Source: Alphaproteobacteria bacterium (GTDB lineage Bacteria > Pseudomonadota > Alphaproteobacteria > Micavibrionales > Micavibrionaceae). From it: a stretch of 42,946 bases of DNA. The translations under genes were made by a program, and so were the position numbers. Position 1 is the stretch's first letter. Each line of letters opens with the position of its first letter. The notes beneath the pieces are model-generated. The model was given only the letters and a program-made list of their open reading frames with translations, was not told where the DNA came from and made no database searches. Of the stretch, positions 33,676 through 42,340 are shown one piece after another. The stretch lies in assembly GCA_020442475.1 (NCBI GenBank), contig JAGRKA010000013.1, positions 1-42,946 of the forward strand, given 5' to 3'.

Positions 33676-34695
33676 ATGGGCAGACACAGCGCACAGCAAA
33701 ACAAAGAACCGCAAACTGAGACACCTCTGGAGCGTCTTTCGTCCGCACTTGAAAGCGATATGGAAGCGGTCAACGCGCTGATCCTCAGGCATATGGACTC
33801 TCCGGTTGAGATGATCCCGAAAGTCGCGGCCTATCTGATCGCAGCCGGCGGCAAACGTATTCGCCCGCTCCTCACGCTTGCGGGGACGACGATTTACGGC
33901 GGCGATATCACCCGCGCGCAAGCTTTGGCGGCATGTGTCGAGTTTATCCATACCGCAACGCTCCTCCATGACGACGTAGTCGATGAAAGCACAGAGCGCA
34001 GAGGCCGTAAGACAGCTAATCTTGTCTTCGGTAACCAGGCCAGCGTACTAGTCGGTGATTTTCTCTTTTCACGCGCCTTTCAGCTTATGACGGCGGATGG
34101 TTCTCTGGATATTCTGCGTATCCTTTCCGGCGCATCAGCCGTGATCGCGCAAGGCGAGGTCATGCAACTGGCTGCAACTGGCAATCCGGACATATCGCTC
34201 GATAATTACCTTGAAATCATTAAGGCAAAAACCGCAGCCCTTTTTGCTGCCGCCTGCGAAATCGCGCCCGTCATCGCAGGTGCCTCCTCCGAACAAGCCG
34301 AAGCCATGGCTGAATACGGCCTTAATCTCGGTATTGCTTTCCAGATTGCCGATGATGCGCTGGATTATGCGGCAGACCGGGAAAAGCTGGGCAAAAAGAC
34401 CGGTGACGATTTCCGCGAAGGCAAAATCACAGCCCCCGTTATTTTTGCTCTGCAAAACGCTGATGACGAAGAACGGACCTTCTGGTACAGAGTTCTCAAA
34501 GATCATATCCAGACAGAAGAAGATCTGGAAACCGCCCGCACACTTTTTGCCCGGCATAACGCTCTCGAACAATCCCTGGATCTTGCCCGCGCCTACGGTG
34601 AAAAAGCCCGCCTTGCGCTGGCTGAGGCCCCGGACCACCCTCTTCGCCCACTGCTTGACGAGTTAGTCACTTTTACGGTCGAGCGCCGCCATTAG
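33676..34695 (+). CDS. Trans-polyprenyl diphosphate synthase (octaprenyl/decaprenyl, IspB-like)
   Basis: The 339-residue all-helical enzyme has the first Asp-rich motif DDVVD at 99-103 in TATLLHDDVVDES. GGKRIRP lies at 58-64 and the second motif FQIADDALDY at 221-230, followed by GKKTGDDFREGKIT. It chains isopentenyl diphosphates into the ubiquinone side chain. The small residues ahead of the first motif fit a long product (C40-C50). Length and motifs match IspB/DdsA. Chain length cannot be fixed from sequence, so no gene symbol is given. The next gene is an unrelated permease 27 bases on. Confidence 0.92.
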   Translation: MGRHSAQQNKEPQTETPLERLSSALESDMEAVNALILRHMDSPVEMIPKVAAYLIAAGGKRIRPLLTLAGTTIYGGDITRAQALAACVEFIHTATLLHDDVVDESTERRGRKTANLVFGNQASVLVGDFLFSRAFQLMTADGSLDILRILSGASAVIAQGEVMQLAATGNPDISLDNYLEIIKAKTAALFAAACEIAPVIAGASSEQAEAMAEYGLNLGIAFQIADDALDYAADREKLGKKTGDDFREGKITAPVIFALQNADDEERTFWYRVLKDHIQTEEDLETARTLFARHNALEQSLDLARAYGEKARLALAEAPDHPLRPLLDELVTFTVERRH

Positions 34696-34722
34696 CCGTG
34701 CAGGAAGGATACCGGTATCACC

Positions 34723-35766
34723 ATGACCCAAAGCTGCTGCCCGACCGACGACTCGCCGAACGGCAAACGCAAGATTGACCCTGTCTTTTACGGCAGCCTT
34801 GCCGTGATCGTCCCGACCCTCATTCTCTATTTTTCAGGCGTGTCCATTCCTTATGCAACCCATTTTTCACACAGCGTCGCAGAGCTTCTCTCCCGCATGT
34901 GGTGGGGAATCGCACTTGGGATTATCTTTGTCGGGCTGATGGGCCAAATTCGCCGGGAATATTTCACAGCTCTTCTAGGTCGAGGCGATACGGCGGGCGG
35001 CATTATCCGGGCGGCCATTGCCGGGCTGTTCCTTGATCTGTGCTCGCACGGCATCCTGATGGTCGGGGCCAAGCTTTACGAGCGGGGGGCCTCTCTGGCG
35101 CAAGTCATGACCTTCTTAATCGCCAGCCCGTGGAATTCGCTGTCCCTGACGATTATCCTGATCGCGCTGATCGGCCTGCCATGGACGCTGATCTATATTG
35201 CCGGTTCGGCCTTGATCGCCGTCATCTCCGGGCTGATCTTCCAGCGGCTTGTTAAAAACGGAACCTTGCCGGACAACCCGAACACTCTGCCCCCTTCTGA
35301 AGAAAATTTCCCGGTTCTGGAGAATATGAAGGCCGACCTCAAAGCCTTCCGCCCCTCAGCCCGGTTCTTCAAAGAGGCTGGACTGAGTGCACTCAAAGAA
35401 TCACGCATGATTATCAAATGGCTGCTCTTCGGTGTCATCATCGCCGCCTCGATCCGGACCTTCGTCCCAACGGAGATCTTCGCAGACTGGTTCGGCCCCA
35501 GCCTGATCGGCCTACTCCTGACCCTTGTGGCGACCACCATCATCGAGGTCTGCTCCGAAGGCTCAGCCCCCATCGCCTCGGAGCTTGTCACCCGCGCAAG
35601 CGCGCCGGGGAACGGCTTTGCCTTCCTGATGGCCGGCGTTTCAACAGATTACACAGAGATGCTGGTTTTACGGGAATTCACAAAGAGCTGGAAAATCTCG
35701 CTCTTCCTGCCGCTCGTGACGGTCCCGCAGGTCGTTGTGCTGGGCTATATCATGAATATGTTTTAA
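34723..35766 (+). CDS. Permease of the ArsP/DUF318 family
   Basis: The 347-residue inner-membrane protein has about eight to ten spans. It carries the duplicated permease signature: CSHGILMVGAKLYERGASLA with FLIASPWNSLSLTI in the first half, and CSEGSAPIASELVTRASAPG with FLMAGVSTDYTEML in the second. This inverted duplication is typical of DUF318/ArsP_1 permeases, which in characterised cases export organoarsenicals or thiolated metals. A CC pair near the N-terminus (TQSCCPTDD) may bind metal. The substrate is unknown and no ars regulator is nearby. AAGGAT lies 12 bases before the ATG. Confidence 0.87.
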   Translation: MTQSCCPTDDSPNGKRKIDPVFYGSLAVIVPTLILYFSGVSIPYATHFSHSVAELLSRMWWGIALGIIFVGLMGQIRREYFTALLGRGDTAGGIIRAAIAGLFLDLCSHGILMVGAKLYERGASLAQVMTFLIASPWNSLSLTIILIALIGLPWTLIYIAGSALIAVISGLIFQRLVKNGTLPDNPNTLPPSEENFPVLENMKADLKAFRPSARFFKEAGLSALKESRMIIKWLLFGVIIAASIRTFVPTEIFADWFGPSLIGLLLTLVATTIIEVCSEGSAPIASELVTRASAPGNGFAFLMAGVSTDYTEMLVLREFTKSWKISLFLPLVTVPQVVVLGYIMNMF

Positions 35767-35804
35767 GAAATTTACACCGCCCCCATTATTTGACATAATA
35801 AATT

Positions 35805-36365
35805 ATGAGCAACACTTATTCATTTGGACAAACGGAAAGTATACAAATGACTATCTCGTATCTTCCCGGGCTACTAACCGCTGCATCTTATTGCCTGAGC
35901 ATAATACTCTGGGTTGCGGCCCTTTTAATAGCCATACTAGGCAGGCAAAGCACTAGAGATAATGGAACAATAAAGAACATCATAGTCATAGCCTCAGCTT
36001 TCGGGCTTTCTTTCGTCATTGTCCCTGCTTTCATTTTTATCGTAGTCCCCTTTACGGACTACATTTTTTCTCTACTCGGCATAGACAATCTCCTTAGCAT
36101 GATCCCGAAAAGCATAGAAACCGGAGCAGCCTACACGGCAACCTTGTTCGTTTGCCTTGTCCCGGCGTTTTTGATGATCCATTTCAGGAAAAAGGAAGCC
36201 TATAAGCCCAGATATTCTCTGAGAACCGTCATAATAATGCTCACCCTTTCATTTTTAATGTTTCTAGCCCCGGTCGCCTTGGAAGCCTGTTGTGAGTACA
36301 TAGACCAGCCGATCATTCCAGACAACGTTATCTTCACAACTCACAAACCCAGCCACGCCCCATAA
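35805..36365 (+). CDS. Hypothetical membrane protein with four spans
   Basis: The 186-residue protein is not recognised. It has four hydrophobic spans: about 25-45 (AASYCLSIILWVAALLIAIL), 60-85 (FGLSFVIVPAFIFIVVPF), 105-125 and 140-160. Loops are short and the C-terminus ends in FTTHKPSHAP. Base composition is lower in G+C than the neighbours. A start at ATG 35850 (MTISYLPG) with GGAAAG upstream is equally possible. Its end overlaps the convergent gene at 36341 by 25 bases. Confidence 0.6.
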   Translation: MSNTYSFGQTESIQMTISYLPGLLTAASYCLSIILWVAALLIAILGRQSTRDNGTIKNIIVIASAFGLSFVIVPAFIFIVVPFTDYIFSLLGIDNLLSMIPKSIETGAAYTATLFVCLVPAFLMIHFRKKEAYKPRYSLRTVIIMLTLSFLMFLAPVALEACCEYIDQPIIPDNVIFTTHKPSHAP

Positions 36366-36865
36366 AGCAAAAACGTCAGCCCCAGCGCGGTGAGCGGGTG
36401 CGCGGCCAGCGGCGGCAGCCCCCCCTTGACGAAAAAGAGATACATCACAACGAAAATCGGAAGAGAGGCCGCAAAATACAGGCGCAGCCCCAAAAAATCA
36501 GCTTCCGGGAACAGGATATAGCTCATCATCAGCGTCACGGTCATGATCCCCGCAACGATCTTGTACCACTCATCCGCAACGTGATTGAACAGGTGAGAGC
36601 CTCTCAGGATGATCCACAATATAGCGGGAACAGACACAAACAACGCGACAAACAGCGCCATAACATAGGCTGTTTTGACCTCAAACATATAATGGACGAA
36701 CCGCCCCTTGCTCGCCGCGATCCCCATCACCGAGGCAATGTAAGTCAGGCTGAGCACCGGAAAATAGCGCTGGGTCAAAATTTCCTTGAAATCAGCGGGC
36801 AGGAGCCTGTCAGGCGCGCCGTATTCCAGCTTGATTTCCGGTGTTTTCTTTGGACGCATAACCAT
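36341..36865 (-). CDS. Hypothetical membrane protein
   Basis: The 174-residue protein is not recognised. A 35-residue hydrophilic N-terminus (KTPEIKLEYGAPDRLLPADF) is followed by about five membrane spans, including VMALFVALFVSVPAILWIIL and the C-terminal PLTALGLTFLLYGAWLGL. There are no motifs for transport or catalysis. It follows the Rap1a-like gene by 11 bases on the same strand and so probably belongs to that transcription unit. Confidence 0.65.
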   Translation of the reverse strand: MVMRPKKTPEIKLEYGAPDRLLPADFKEILTQRYFPVLSLTYIASVMGIAASKGRFVHYMFEVKTAYVMALFVALFVSVPAILWIILRGSHLFNHVADEWYKIVAGIMTVTLMMSYILFPEADFLGLRLYFAASLPIFVVMYLFFVKGGLPPLAAHPLTALGLTFLLYGAWLGL

Positions 36866-36876
36866 ACTTTACCATA

Positions 36877-37257
36877 TTATTTTTTGCAGGGATAGGCTGC
36901 ATACAAGCCCAAAGCGACGCCGGGCGACGCTACGAATTTACTGTGTAAATTCCTGTTTTTAAAGACATAGCTTTGGACTTTTCTTTGAAGCTCGTACAAA
37001 TCGACCTCTTCGGGGACGCAAAAATCAACGCCGGGCGCGGTTCCAAGAGAACGGATTAAATTATGGTAATCCAAAACACCCGCAATATAAGCCTGACAGA
37101 CCGCATGACCACCGGCCACAAGCTCTGTACCGTTCTTGTCGCTACCACACACATAAAGGAGATAATCACCGGAAAAACGGGCCGCCGCCGCGGGCAGAGA
37201 TGAAAAGCAAAAAGCGGCGCAGAACAGGAAAACGGCGTACGCCCTAGCCTTTGTCAT
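36877..37257 (-). CDS. Rap1a/Tai immunity-like exported protein
   Basis: The 126-residue protein has a signal peptide (AYAVFLFCAAFCFSSLPAAA) and a mature domain with Cys37, Cys54, Cys80 and Cys124. They lie in the order LLYVCGS, AVCQAYIAGVLDYH, DFCVPEEVDLYELQRKVQSY and LGLYAAYPC. This spacing matches the Rap1a/Tai family, known from immunity proteins against type VI peptidoglycan amidases. No toxin gene or type VI gene is nearby, so immunity is not shown; many family members are stand-alone. ATG at 37257 is chosen because it overlaps the upstream gene's end by 14 bases and has AAGG just before it. Confidence 0.72.
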   Translation of the reverse strand: MTKARAYAVFLFCAAFCFSSLPAAAARFSGDYLLYVCGSDKNGTELVAGGHAVCQAYIAGVLDYHNLIRSLGTAPGVDFCVPEEVDLYELQRKVQSYVFKNRNLHSKFVASPGVALGLYAAYPCKK

Positions 37258-38359
37258 CGCCCTTGACCTTGAGCTGCTGCAACACAGCGAAGGGAGAATC
37301 CTCAAGCCGCCGCTCCGGGCCGGCCTGCATAATTCTGGGCGTGCGGTTCGTCGATTTATTCCGCTTGCCGCCGCCTTTTTTCTCCGGCGCCTTGTGTTTG
37401 GGACTGTCCGCTTGCGAGGGTTTACGCGGCGCTTTACCGGCTCCCGGCTTTTCGAAAGCCTTACCCTTTTTCAGGCGGAACGTTGCGAGCTTCGGCTTGA
37501 TTTGCGGCTGTACAGACGGTGCAGCCTCCGCCACGGTCTCAGTTTCAGTCTCCGCAGGAGCAGAAACAGAATCATCAGGCGCCGAAGCAGCAGGCTGGGC
37601 AGCTACAGCATCCGGCTCTTCGATCTTCGTATGCCCCATCGCGCTCAAAACAGCATACAACCCCTCGATCGGGCAGCCGAGCCATTCCGCCATATCGTGC
37701 CGGGCCTCAAACTTTCCGCCGGACGCCGAATCATAGACGGCATTGATCACCCGGTCGAGCATATCGATTCGCACGGCCCGCCCGCCAAAGACGGGATAGC
37801 CGATCGCCTGATAAAAGGCCGGATCGACTGCCGCTGAATCAACCTCACAAGACACGATTCCGTCTGCAGGCACGGCAGCCGGAAGCGGTTTGTCATGATA
37901 AAGGGACCATAAAAGTGCGCGAAGCCGTACCGCAGCCGGTTTGTTTAATGCCGGGATAAAAACCAGAATCGGCCCCAGCCTGATCTTCCGCGCACGCAGA
38001 TCGCGCCGGTCGTCCTGATCCAGCCCGGCAATAACGGAGTCCAGCTCCTCGCGGGGCACAATCCCCAAAGAATCGTATATACGCGCCGCGATGTCCTGCG
38101 CGGGCGGTTTCAGCCCTTCCCTATTGCCAAGCGCCGCCAGCGGTTCCAGCACACGGGCGATATGATCCTGCAACCAGCGCTCCACGCGGGGACGCGCCTC
38201 TTCATGCCCAGAATCCATCTCGGCAGCCGGGTGGAGAATTCCCTCACCTTTACGGATCGTTCCCACCGGCTCGCCCGGCAAAGGATTCGACGCCATGACC
38301 TGATAGTAAATCCGGCCATCCTCTTTCAGGGTAAATTGCTTGTCTTCCGCTTCTTGCAT
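37244..38359 (-). CDS. Stand-alone C-terminal module of the alphaproteobacterial Suv3-like helicase
   Basis: The 371 residues align by eye with the C-terminal third of the large DEAD/DEAH helicase-related protein common in alphaproteobacteria. The protein has FTLKEDGRIYYQV, RPRVERWLQDHIARVLEPLA, LDQDDRRDLRARKIRLGPIL, VFIPALNKPAAVRLRALLWS and GRAVRIDMLDRVI. WLGCPIEGLYAVLSAMGH follows, then a basic Pro/Lys tail ending DSPFAVLQQLKVKGDD. No Walker A or DEAD box is present, and the upstream sequence is a divergent gene, so the helicase domains are absent. It may be a fragment, or a split protein with the motor encoded elsewhere. An RNA-related role is inferred only from the parent family. Confidence 0.7.
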   Translation of the reverse strand: MQEAEDKQFTLKEDGRIYYQVMASNPLPGEPVGTIRKGEGILHPAAEMDSGHEEARPRVERWLQDHIARVLEPLAALGNREGLKPPAQDIAARIYDSLGIVPREELDSVIAGLDQDDRRDLRARKIRLGPILVFIPALNKPAAVRLRALLWSLYHDKPLPAAVPADGIVSCEVDSAAVDPAFYQAIGYPVFGGRAVRIDMLDRVINAVYDSASGGKFEARHDMAEWLGCPIEGLYAVLSAMGHTKIEEPDAVAAQPAASAPDDSVSAPAETETETVAEAAPSVQPQIKPKLATFRLKKGKAFEKPGAGKAPRKPSQADSPKHKAPEKKGGGKRNKSTNRTPRIMQAGPERRLEDSPFAVLQQLKVKGDDKG

Positions 38360-38413
38360 GCTTGTTTTAAGCCAGTCTTTTTGTTTAAATGCAAGGGTCT
38401 TTTCGAAACAGCG

Positions 38414-40006
38414 ATGAAAGTTTTCCCTATGGTTTTACGCTCTCTCATTCTGCTTGCCCTTTTGCTTGTGCCTGCTACAGCCCGTGCACAAGCCATAGAC
38501 GACAAGGGTGCAGAAGCCTTGAAAGGCGCTCTAAGCAGCCTTTTGGACGAACAAGTCACACTGGGCGGACAAAGCGGCGTTCAGATTATAAAAGAAGGCC
38601 CGCTGAGTGTTGAGCCGTCAGACAGCTACTATGCCGTGACGTTCCCGCATCTGAGCATCCGTTATCCGGACGGCAAACAATTTGAATTCGGTATGCTGTC
38701 TATTAATGCCGTCCCCCACGACAAGCCGGGACAGTGGAAGATGTCCATCGCCCTCCCGACCCCGATGCTGCTCTTGAATGATGATGGAAGCGAGCTCATG
38801 CGCATGAATATCGGCGCGCAACAAGCCGCCGGGATCTGGCTTGAAGGTACGCATTATTTCACGAAAATGGATTCAACCTACAAGGATATCGCCCTAACCG
38901 GCGAAAACGGACTTTTTGAACTCTCTATTCCGCTGACCCGGATTCGTTACAATCTGGAAGACGACCCGGACGGCATGCTATCAGGTCCGATTTCCGCTTC
39001 GCTCGAAGGCCTACGCGCGCTCTTCCCGCAAAGTGGCGGCACGGCGACAATCGGCAAGCTCCAGACTGATTTCACCCTAGATCGCTATAACCCGAAAGCC
39101 GAGCTAGCCTACCGCCGGAAAATCCAGCCTTTGCTTGAAAATCTCCAGAATGAGGATCTGCCGTCTTCCTCTTCCGAAGATAAGATCGGCAAAGATATGA
39201 ATGCCCTTCAAGACGCGATGCTGGAGTTTTTCATGAGCTGGGGTAATGGTTTTAGCGGCACTTACAGCCTCGAAGATCTGGCCGTCAATATGCCCGCACA
39301 AGGAGACAAACCGGCCCGACAGCTTCGCCTAAAGAACGCCCTGTCAGGGTTTGAAATCGGCGATATGCTCTCTGACAAGGCCTTCTTGAAAGTCCGTGCA
39401 GGCCATAACGGCTTTTTCTCAAACGAAACACCAGAGAAATACAAACCGTTCGTCCCGGAAAATTCAAATCTGGATATCACTGCGCGGAATGTTCCACTCA
39501 AAGCAATTCTTGAGCTTGCAGCCACCACAATGAGCGCAGTTCAGAGCAATCCCGATATGCGGCAAATGGCCGGACTGTCACTGATGATGAAAGTCCCGGC
39601 CCTGCTTTCACAGGCGGGAACGATTATTGAGTTTGAAAATAATTATCTCGAAAATGAAGCCCACAAGGCGGATCTAAACGGCCAGATTAAAGCTGATATG
39701 AGCGCGATCAGCAGCATGACCGCGCAGCTCCGCGCCACGTTTGCCGGGCTGGACGCCCTGCTGACGCAAGCACAGATATTGGCTGCCGACCCGGAGGAAC
39801 CCGCGGCGGCGCAATTTGCTGAGATGGCCAAGACGTTGGCGCAAATCAAAGGCTGGGCCAGCGTGGAACAACAGGCGGCGGGACCGCTCCATGTACTGAA
39901 TTTTGAGTTGAACACGCAAGGACAGATGCTTTTGAACGGACGGGATATCAAAGCGTCTGCGCCTGCACCTGCTGCTCTTCCTCCTTCAACAGGTACGGCA
40001 CAATAG
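38414..40006 (+). CDS. Exported hypothetical protein, 530 residues
   Basis: The protein is not recognised. It has a signal peptide (VLRSLILLALLLVPATARA, cleavage after ARA) and a long mature chain of beta-rich segments. Examples are YYAVTFPHLSIRYPDGKQFE, LFELSIPLTRIRYNLED and RQLRLKNALSGFEIGDM. A C-terminal helical part has ISSMTAQLRATFAGLDALL and ends in a Pro/Ala tail. The amphipathic strands suggest a periplasmic or outer-membrane-associated protein, but there is no motif for function. ATG at 38414 starts the signal peptide; the frame is open further upstream only as a shadow of the helicase module. Its last 59 bases overlap the end of convergent hemW. Confidence 0.7.
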   Translation: MKVFPMVLRSLILLALLLVPATARAQAIDDKGAEALKGALSSLLDEQVTLGGQSGVQIIKEGPLSVEPSDSYYAVTFPHLSIRYPDGKQFEFGMLSINAVPHDKPGQWKMSIALPTPMLLLNDDGSELMRMNIGAQQAAGIWLEGTHYFTKMDSTYKDIALTGENGLFELSIPLTRIRYNLEDDPDGMLSGPISASLEGLRALFPQSGGTATIGKLQTDFTLDRYNPKAELAYRRKIQPLLENLQNEDLPSSSSEDKIGKDMNALQDAMLEFFMSWGNGFSGTYSLEDLAVNMPAQGDKPARQLRLKNALSGFEIGDMLSDKAFLKVRAGHNGFFSNETPEKYKPFVPENSNLDITARNVPLKAILELAATTMSAVQSNPDMRQMAGLSLMMKVPALLSQAGTIIEFENNYLENEAHKADLNGQIKADMSAISSMTAQLRATFAGLDALLTQAQILAADPEEPAAAQFAEMAKTLAQIKGWASVEQQAAGPLHVLNFELNTQGQMLLNGRDIKASAPAPAALPPSTGTAQ

Positions 40007-41144
40007 CGTTCAAGCGCAGCATACCCTCCCGGCTTAACCGCAGCATACCGTTTTCCCTGAACAGCCAGCCCTGCTCTTCTAAAAGCGCGGCGCGCTCCAT
40101 ATCCAGCGCGTCCTTAAGTGCGCATGCGCCCTCTTCCTCCAGCCGTGCCGCCGCCACACCTTCCCGCAGGCGTAGCCCCATCATCAGCGCCTCTGAAAAA
40201 CGCTCGTGCGGAGGTATATAAACCGGCTCATGCGCACCCGTTCCGGTTTGCTCAACGCGCTCAAGCCACAAATCAGGCGCATGATGATCGCGGAGCGCAT
40301 ATTTCCTGCCATCCTCCAGCGTCAGGCGCCCGTGTGCGCCCGGCCCGATCCCGATATACTCCCCGTAATGCCAGTAGAGCAGATTATGCCGTGATTCCTG
40401 CCCCGGTACGGCATGGTTGGAAACCTCATAGGCCGGCAGCCCGGCCTCTTCCAGAATATCTTGGGTCAGATGATAGAAATCAGCGGCAACATCTTCACCC
40501 GGCAGCGAAAATTTCCCCTGCTCACTGTCAAAATAAAACGGCGTGTTTCGTTCAATCGTAAGCTGGTACAGCGAGAGATGTTCCGGTTTATGATCAAGGG
40601 CTTGGCTCAGCTCTTTCTCCCAACCCTCAAGCGTCTGACCGGGCCGTGCATAGATCAGATCAAAGCTCACGCGTTTAACGCATTGTTTAGCCACGGCAAA
40701 GGCCTCAAGCGCCTGTGCGACAGAATGTTTCCGCCCCAGAAAAGCCAGATCCTGATCGTTTAAAGCCTGCACGCCAAGCGATACGCGATTAATCCCCGCT
40801 TGCGCGAAAGCGCTCAGCTTATCCGTTTCAACCGAAGTCGGGTTGGCCTCCAACGTCACCTCCATACCGGAGGCGCACGGCCATAGCGCGCGGATTCTAT
40901 CCAAAACGAATCGGATCGTTTCCGGCTCCATCAAAGACGGCGTGCCGCCTCCAAAGAAAACCGATACAATTTTACGCTCAGGGAGCACGGCAGCATAATG
41001 TTCCAGCGCCCGCCCATACGCCGCCCGCCAGCGGGCCTGATCGACCTGCGGGCGGATATGAACGTTAAAGTCGCAATAGGGGCATTTGGATAAGCAAAAG
41101 GGCCAGTGGATATAAATTCCAGCCCGGCCCTTTTCCTGTGTCAT
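39948..41144 (-). CDS. hemW: HemW-like radical SAM protein
   Basis: This 398-residue protein was long annotated as oxygen-independent coproporphyrinogen oxidase but is now viewed mainly as a heme chaperone. The radical SAM cluster CLSKCPYCDFN supplies Cys17, Cys21 and Cys24, followed by FFGGGTPSLM, ISLGVQALND-like RVSLGVQALNDQDLAFLGR and DLIYARPGQTLEGW. Further on are YEVSNHAVPGQESRHNLLYW and a C-terminal winged HemN domain (EALMMGLRLREGV). ATG at 41144 is chosen because it directly precedes GIYIHWPFC; the longer frame upstream overlaps the IcmD-like gene. In most alphaproteobacteria it directly follows rdgB; here another gene lies between. Confidence 0.92.
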   Translation of the reverse strand: MTQEKGRAGIYIHWPFCLSKCPYCDFNVHIRPQVDQARWRAAYGRALEHYAAVLPERKIVSVFFGGGTPSLMEPETIRFVLDRIRALWPCASGMEVTLEANPTSVETDKLSAFAQAGINRVSLGVQALNDQDLAFLGRKHSVAQALEAFAVAKQCVKRVSFDLIYARPGQTLEGWEKELSQALDHKPEHLSLYQLTIERNTPFYFDSEQGKFSLPGEDVAADFYHLTQDILEEAGLPAYEVSNHAVPGQESRHNLLYWHYGEYIGIGPGAHGRLTLEDGRKYALRDHHAPDLWLERVEQTGTGAHEPVYIPPHERFSEALMMGLRLREGVAAARLEEEGACALKDALDMERAALLEEQGWLFRENGMLRLSREGMLRLNAIVPYLLKEEEQQVQAQTL

Positions 41145-41175
41145 CGAGTAGCAATCGCGGCTTTGCGCAAAATGA

Positions 41176-41568
41176 CTAACGGACGTTGAATTCTGCTCTC
41201 GACAATGTCGGCGCCTCAATGATCGTCCCGGTCGTCCCGATCGTATTAAGCATGGATTCCATGACAATCGGCAGACCGAACAGCGCACCACCGGCGGCCA
41301 AACGGATAGCACCGTCCTTAATCGGTGTTTGCGTCGGGTTTTCGACATGGTCCTTAAGCTTGACAATCCCCAAAACGCCGAGCAACAGCCCCAGCATATA
41401 GGATACCCCGCTGATCAATCCCGGGAGCTCCTCAATCGAAGCATTAATATTGCGGGCGATATCACTGAAATTGTTACCGGCTGCGAATGCGCTCCCCGGA
41501 CCGGTCAGTGTGCCTGCAATAAAAGCGGCCTGAAATGCGAGTGTTTTTCTGTTCAAATAGGTCTTCAT
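41176..41568 (-). CDS. IcmD/DotP-like small inner-membrane protein (type IVB secretion)
   Basis: The 130-residue protein has a signal-like first span (LAFQAAFIAGTLTGPGSAFA), an amphipathic stretch (FSDIARNINASIEELPGLIS) and a second span (GVSYMLGLLLGVLGIV). KLKDHVENPTQTPIKDGAIR follows, and then a third span. The K-x-H-x-x-NPTQxP signature after a membrane helix, with this length and topology, matches IcmD/DotP and its relatives (IcmC/DotE share parts of it). It is a membrane component of Dot/Icm systems. A strong GGAGG lies eight bases before the ATG. It lies about 27 kb from the dot cluster, between rdgB and hemW. Confidence 0.75.
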   Translation of the reverse strand: MKTYLNRKTLAFQAAFIAGTLTGPGSAFAAGNNFSDIARNINASIEELPGLISGVSYMLGLLLGVLGIVKLKDHVENPTQTPIKDGAIRLAAGGALFGLPIVMESMLNTIGTTGTIIEAPTLSRAEFNVR

Positions 41569-41681
41569 TTTATGTGCCTCCTTCCGAAGCAGCAAGTCGT
41601 CTAAATCACGGGCGCAAGATAAATGATTTCCGTAAAAATGTCAAGTTTTTTCCACTAAATCCAGAGGAAAAGCGGTGAATA

Positions 41682-42290
41682 TCAGGCCGGCACTTTCTGA
41701 ATGCAAAAGGCTAAAAACTTCTCAAAAGCCCGTGCCCTGTGTGACATGGCATGTTTTTGCGCCGGCTCCATCTGCGCGAAAGTGATATCATATTCATCCG
41801 GTACGAAAATCGGATCATAACCGAATCCTTTTTCCCCACGCGGCGGAAAAGTAAGCGCCCCCTCAATCCGCCCTTCAAACGTCTCGACTCTTCCATCCGG
41901 AAAGGCCAGCGCCAGCACGCAGATAAAGGCCGCACTGTGATCCTTCGCCCCTACCTCTTTTAATGCGGCCTCCACCTTACCCATCGCGAGCGAAAAATCC
42001 TTTTCCGGTCCGGCCCAGCGCGCCGAGTAAATCCCCGGATCACCACCCAGCGCGCTTACGCTCAAACCGCTATCATCCGCAAGCGCGGGTTTCCCACTCG
42101 CCTCCGCAGCAGCTTTAGCCTTAAGCACGGCATTTTCAGCAAAGCTCGCCCCCGTCTCCTCCGGCTCCGGCAAGCCTAGTTCTCCGGCTGTATAAACCCG
42201 CCGAACGTAAGGACCAAGCAAAGCGTCGATCTCCCGAGCCTTTCCGGGATTATGGGTTGCGATCACCAAATGTGAAATATCTATAGACAT
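41682..42290 (-). CDS. rdgB: RdgB/HAM1 non-canonical purine NTP pyrophosphatase
   Basis: The 202-residue house-cleaning enzyme hydrolyses ITP, dITP and XTP to monophosphates, keeping deaminated purines out of nucleic acids. The family motifs are present: [11 protein letters not shown] (11-21), [33 protein letters not shown] and [27 protein letters not shown] and a C-terminal MSHRARAF complete the set. The length is normal. The gene is divergent from the truncated gene at 42341 by 50 bases. Together with the nearby DNA-deoxyinosine glycosylase gene it covers two layers of defence against hypoxanthine in DNA. Confidence 0.95.
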   Translation of the reverse strand: MSIDISHLVIATHNPGKAREIDALLGPYVRRVYTAGELGLPEPEETGASFAENAVLKAKAAAEASGKPALADDSGLSVSALGGDPGIYSARWAGPEKDFSLAMGKVEAALKEVGAKDHSAAFICVLALAFPDGRVETFEGRIEGALTFPPRGEKGFGYDPIFVPDEYDITFAQMEPAQKHAMSHRARAFEKFLAFCIQKVPA

Positions 42291-42340
42291 TTTCCGTATC
42301 TTTCTTTATCCCGGATAATCAATAAACAAAATCTGTAGCT

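Noticed and set aside
33037..33969. 310-codon minus-strand open frame
   Set aside because: It spans the ends of two well-supported plus-strand genes, including the start of the polyprenyl synthase. Its Phe/Cys/Arg-rich composition is typical of an antisense frame.
41145..41366. N-terminal extension of HemW by 74 residues
   Set aside because: The extension is Arg/Ser/Cys-rich, overlaps the IcmD-like gene in another frame, and lies before the normal HemW start next to IYIHWPFC.
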